From positions 1-15,501 of the forward strand of contig CALCUH010000193.1 of assembly GCA_937907165.1 (NCBI GenBank): a stretch of DNA of 15,501 nt. The letters run 5' to 3'. Origin of the DNA: an uncultured Bacteroidales bacterium. Its GTDB lineage: Bacteria; Bacteroidota; Bacteroidia; Bacteroidales; Paludibacteraceae. The translations under genes were made by a program, and so were the position numbers. This document shows, in pieces, positions 14,317 to 15,501 of the stretch. The notes under the pieces were generated by a model, which made no database searches, had not been told where the DNA came from, and saw nothing but the letters and a program-made list of their open reading frames with translations. Positions within the stretch are counted from its first letter, which is position 1, and each line of letters starts with the position of its first letter.

Positions 14317-15501
14317 ATGAACCAATTAAAGGCAGGCGCCATATTGAATTACATTGTGATCGGACTAAGCGTATTGGTCGGACTCCTCTATACCCCCTAC
14401 ATGCTTCGGATGATGGGGCAGAGCGAGTACGGACTCTATTCGCTCATCGTCTCCATCATCGCCTACCTGACCGTACTCGACTTAGGGTTCGGAAACGCCA
14501 TCATGCGCTACACCTCGAAATTCCGCGCCTTAGGGAAAGAGGATGAGCAATATGAGATGTTCGGCATGTTCTTCCTGCTCTACATCGCCATCGCCATCGT
14601 CACCCTCATCATCGGCTTCGTGCTCTACCTAAACATAGGTAGCATGTTCGGCGACACCATGTCTGCCACAGAGATCGAACGTGCGAAAATCCTGATGGTC
14701 ATCCTCCTCTTCAACATGGCCTTCACCTTTCCGATGAGCATCTTCGGATCCATCATGTACGCCTACGAGCGGTTCGTCTTCCCGAAAATCGTCAACATCA
14801 TACGGGTTGTCCTCAACATCATCGTGATGGTCACCCTCTTGGAAAACGGTTACAAGGCGGTGGCTATGGCGGTCGTCCAGACCGTCTTCAACGTTCTGAC
14901 GCTCACCATCAACTACATCTACTGCAAACACACGCTTCGGATACGCCTCTACTTCCGCAAATTCAACTGGGGCTTCCTCAAAGAGGTAGCCATCTACTCC
15001 TTCTGGATATTCCTCAACATCATCATGGACCGCATCTACTGGAGCAGCGGACAATTCGTCCTAGGCGCTTTCGTCGGCACGGCAGCCGTGGCCGTATTCG
15101 CCCTCGCCATCCAGTTGCAGACCATCTATATGCAGTTTTCCACAGCCATCTCTTCGCTCTTCCTTCCCAAGGTGACAAGCATGGTGACAAAAGGGGAGGA
15201 CCCGAAAGCCATTTCCGACCTCTTCATCAAGACAGGCAGAGTCCAATTCATCCCTATGTATCTGATACTCTGTGGGTTCTTCGTTTTGGGGCGTCCCTTC
15301 ATCCAGCTTTGGGCGGGAGAGGGTTACGAAGAGGTCTACGACATCACATTGCTTTTTTTCGCCTCCTTCCTTCCTCCGCTGATTCAGAACATGGGCATTA
15401 CCATTCTGCAAGCGAGGAACCAGATGCGTTTCAGAAGCCTGCTTTTTTTAGGCGTCGCATTCTTAGCACTGATCTTCGAAATCATCCTCTCCCAACATTG
15501 G
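14317..15501 (+). CDS. Wzx-type polysaccharide flippase (MOP superfamily), cut by window edge
   Basis: Exports lipid-linked oligosaccharide units across the inner membrane. The ATG at 14317 opens 395 codons with no stop, starting MNQLKAGAILNYIVIGLSVLVGLLYTPYMLRMMGQSEYGLYSL. This is the hallmark beginning of the Polysacc_synt flippases, where the first helix is followed by PYMLRMMGQSEYGLY and a second helix ending LDLGFGNAIMRY. About ten membrane segments are visible, and SFWIFLNIIMDRIYWSSGQFVLG matches the start of the second half of these transporters. The usual length is 450-500 residues, so roughly the last 60-110 are missing. It lies 19 bases after the GT2 gene, in the same operon. Substrate specificity is not readable. 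Confidence 0.9.
   Translation, partial: MNQLKAGAILNYIVIGLSVLVGLLYTPYMLRMMGQSEYGLYSLIVSIIAYLTVLDLGFGNAIMRYTSKFRALGKEDEQYEMFGMFFLLYIAIAIVTLIIGFVLYLNIGSMFGDTMSATEIERAKILMVILLFNMAFTFPMSIFGSIMYAYERFVFPKIVNIIRVVLNIIVMVTLLENGYKAVAMAVVQTVFNVLTLTINYIYCKHTLRIRLYFRKFNWGFLKEVAIYSFWIFLNIIMDRIYWSSGQFVLGAFVGTAAVAVFALAIQLQTIYMQFSTAISSLFLPKVTSMVTKGEDPKAISDLFIKTGRVQFIPMYLILCGFFVLGRPFIQLWAGEGYEEVYDITLLFFASFLPPLIQNMGITILQARNQMRFRSLLFLGVAFLALIFEIILSQHW

Noticed and set aside
14629..15411. Acidic minus-strand reading frames (141 and 116 residues) opposite the flippase
   Set aside because: They are rich in D, E, V and H, as expected from the complement of hydrophobic membrane-protein codons; the plus-strand frame is a clear Wzx.

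Overview
The window looks like chromosomal DNA from a member of the Bacteroidales (phylum Bacteroidota). Three things point there. Promoter boxes of the Bacteroidota form TAnnTTTG lie at the expected places in front of several genes. The genes mostly lack Shine-Dalgarno sequences. A secreted xylanase ends in a type IX secretion (T9SS) C-terminal sorting domain; this argues against ordinary gut Bacteroides, which generally lack T9SS, and fits a Prevotella-, Paludibacter- or rumen/gut-type relative. The genus cannot be fixed from the sequence alone.

Layout. 1-665, minus strand: the 5' part of ispD (isoprenoid synthesis, cut by the window edge) and, upstream of it, tRNA-Val(UAC) with its own promoter and terminator. 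1112-3010: a secreted GH10 endo-xylanase whose catalytic domain sits inside a split carbohydrate-binding module. 3134-5342: two overlapping genes, a protein resembling the C-terminal part of a CCA-adding enzyme with an intact HD domain but no nucleotidyltransferase head, followed by an RlaP-type nucleotidyltransferase. 5403-6695, minus: folC. 6793-8127: PIN-PhoH ATPase. 8266-10497: the ribosome-assembly GTPases era and der. 10784-15501: an apparent four-gene transcription unit made of a DUF2157 membrane protein, a divergent and enlarged GDYXXLXY-like partner, a GT2 glycosyltransferase and a Wzx-type flippase (cut by the window edge). The last two probably begin a surface-polysaccharide locus.

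Most of the window is housekeeping (ispD, tRNA, folC, phoH, era, der) and is well punctuated by clear hairpin terminators. The best candidate for an under-described system is the HD/RlaP pair at 3134-5342. The HD protein keeps every metal-binding residue but has lost the head domain, and its EDxxR nucleotide-template motif reads NNxxE. It is translationally coupled to a separate nucleotidyltransferase of a family named for its association with RNA ligases. A two-step RNA 3'-end healing and re-extension module is a reasonable hypothesis. Other points worth checking are C33 in place of the near-universal U33 in the tRNA-Val anticodon loop, the nested xylanase architecture, and the coupling of the DUF2157 pair to polysaccharide genes.
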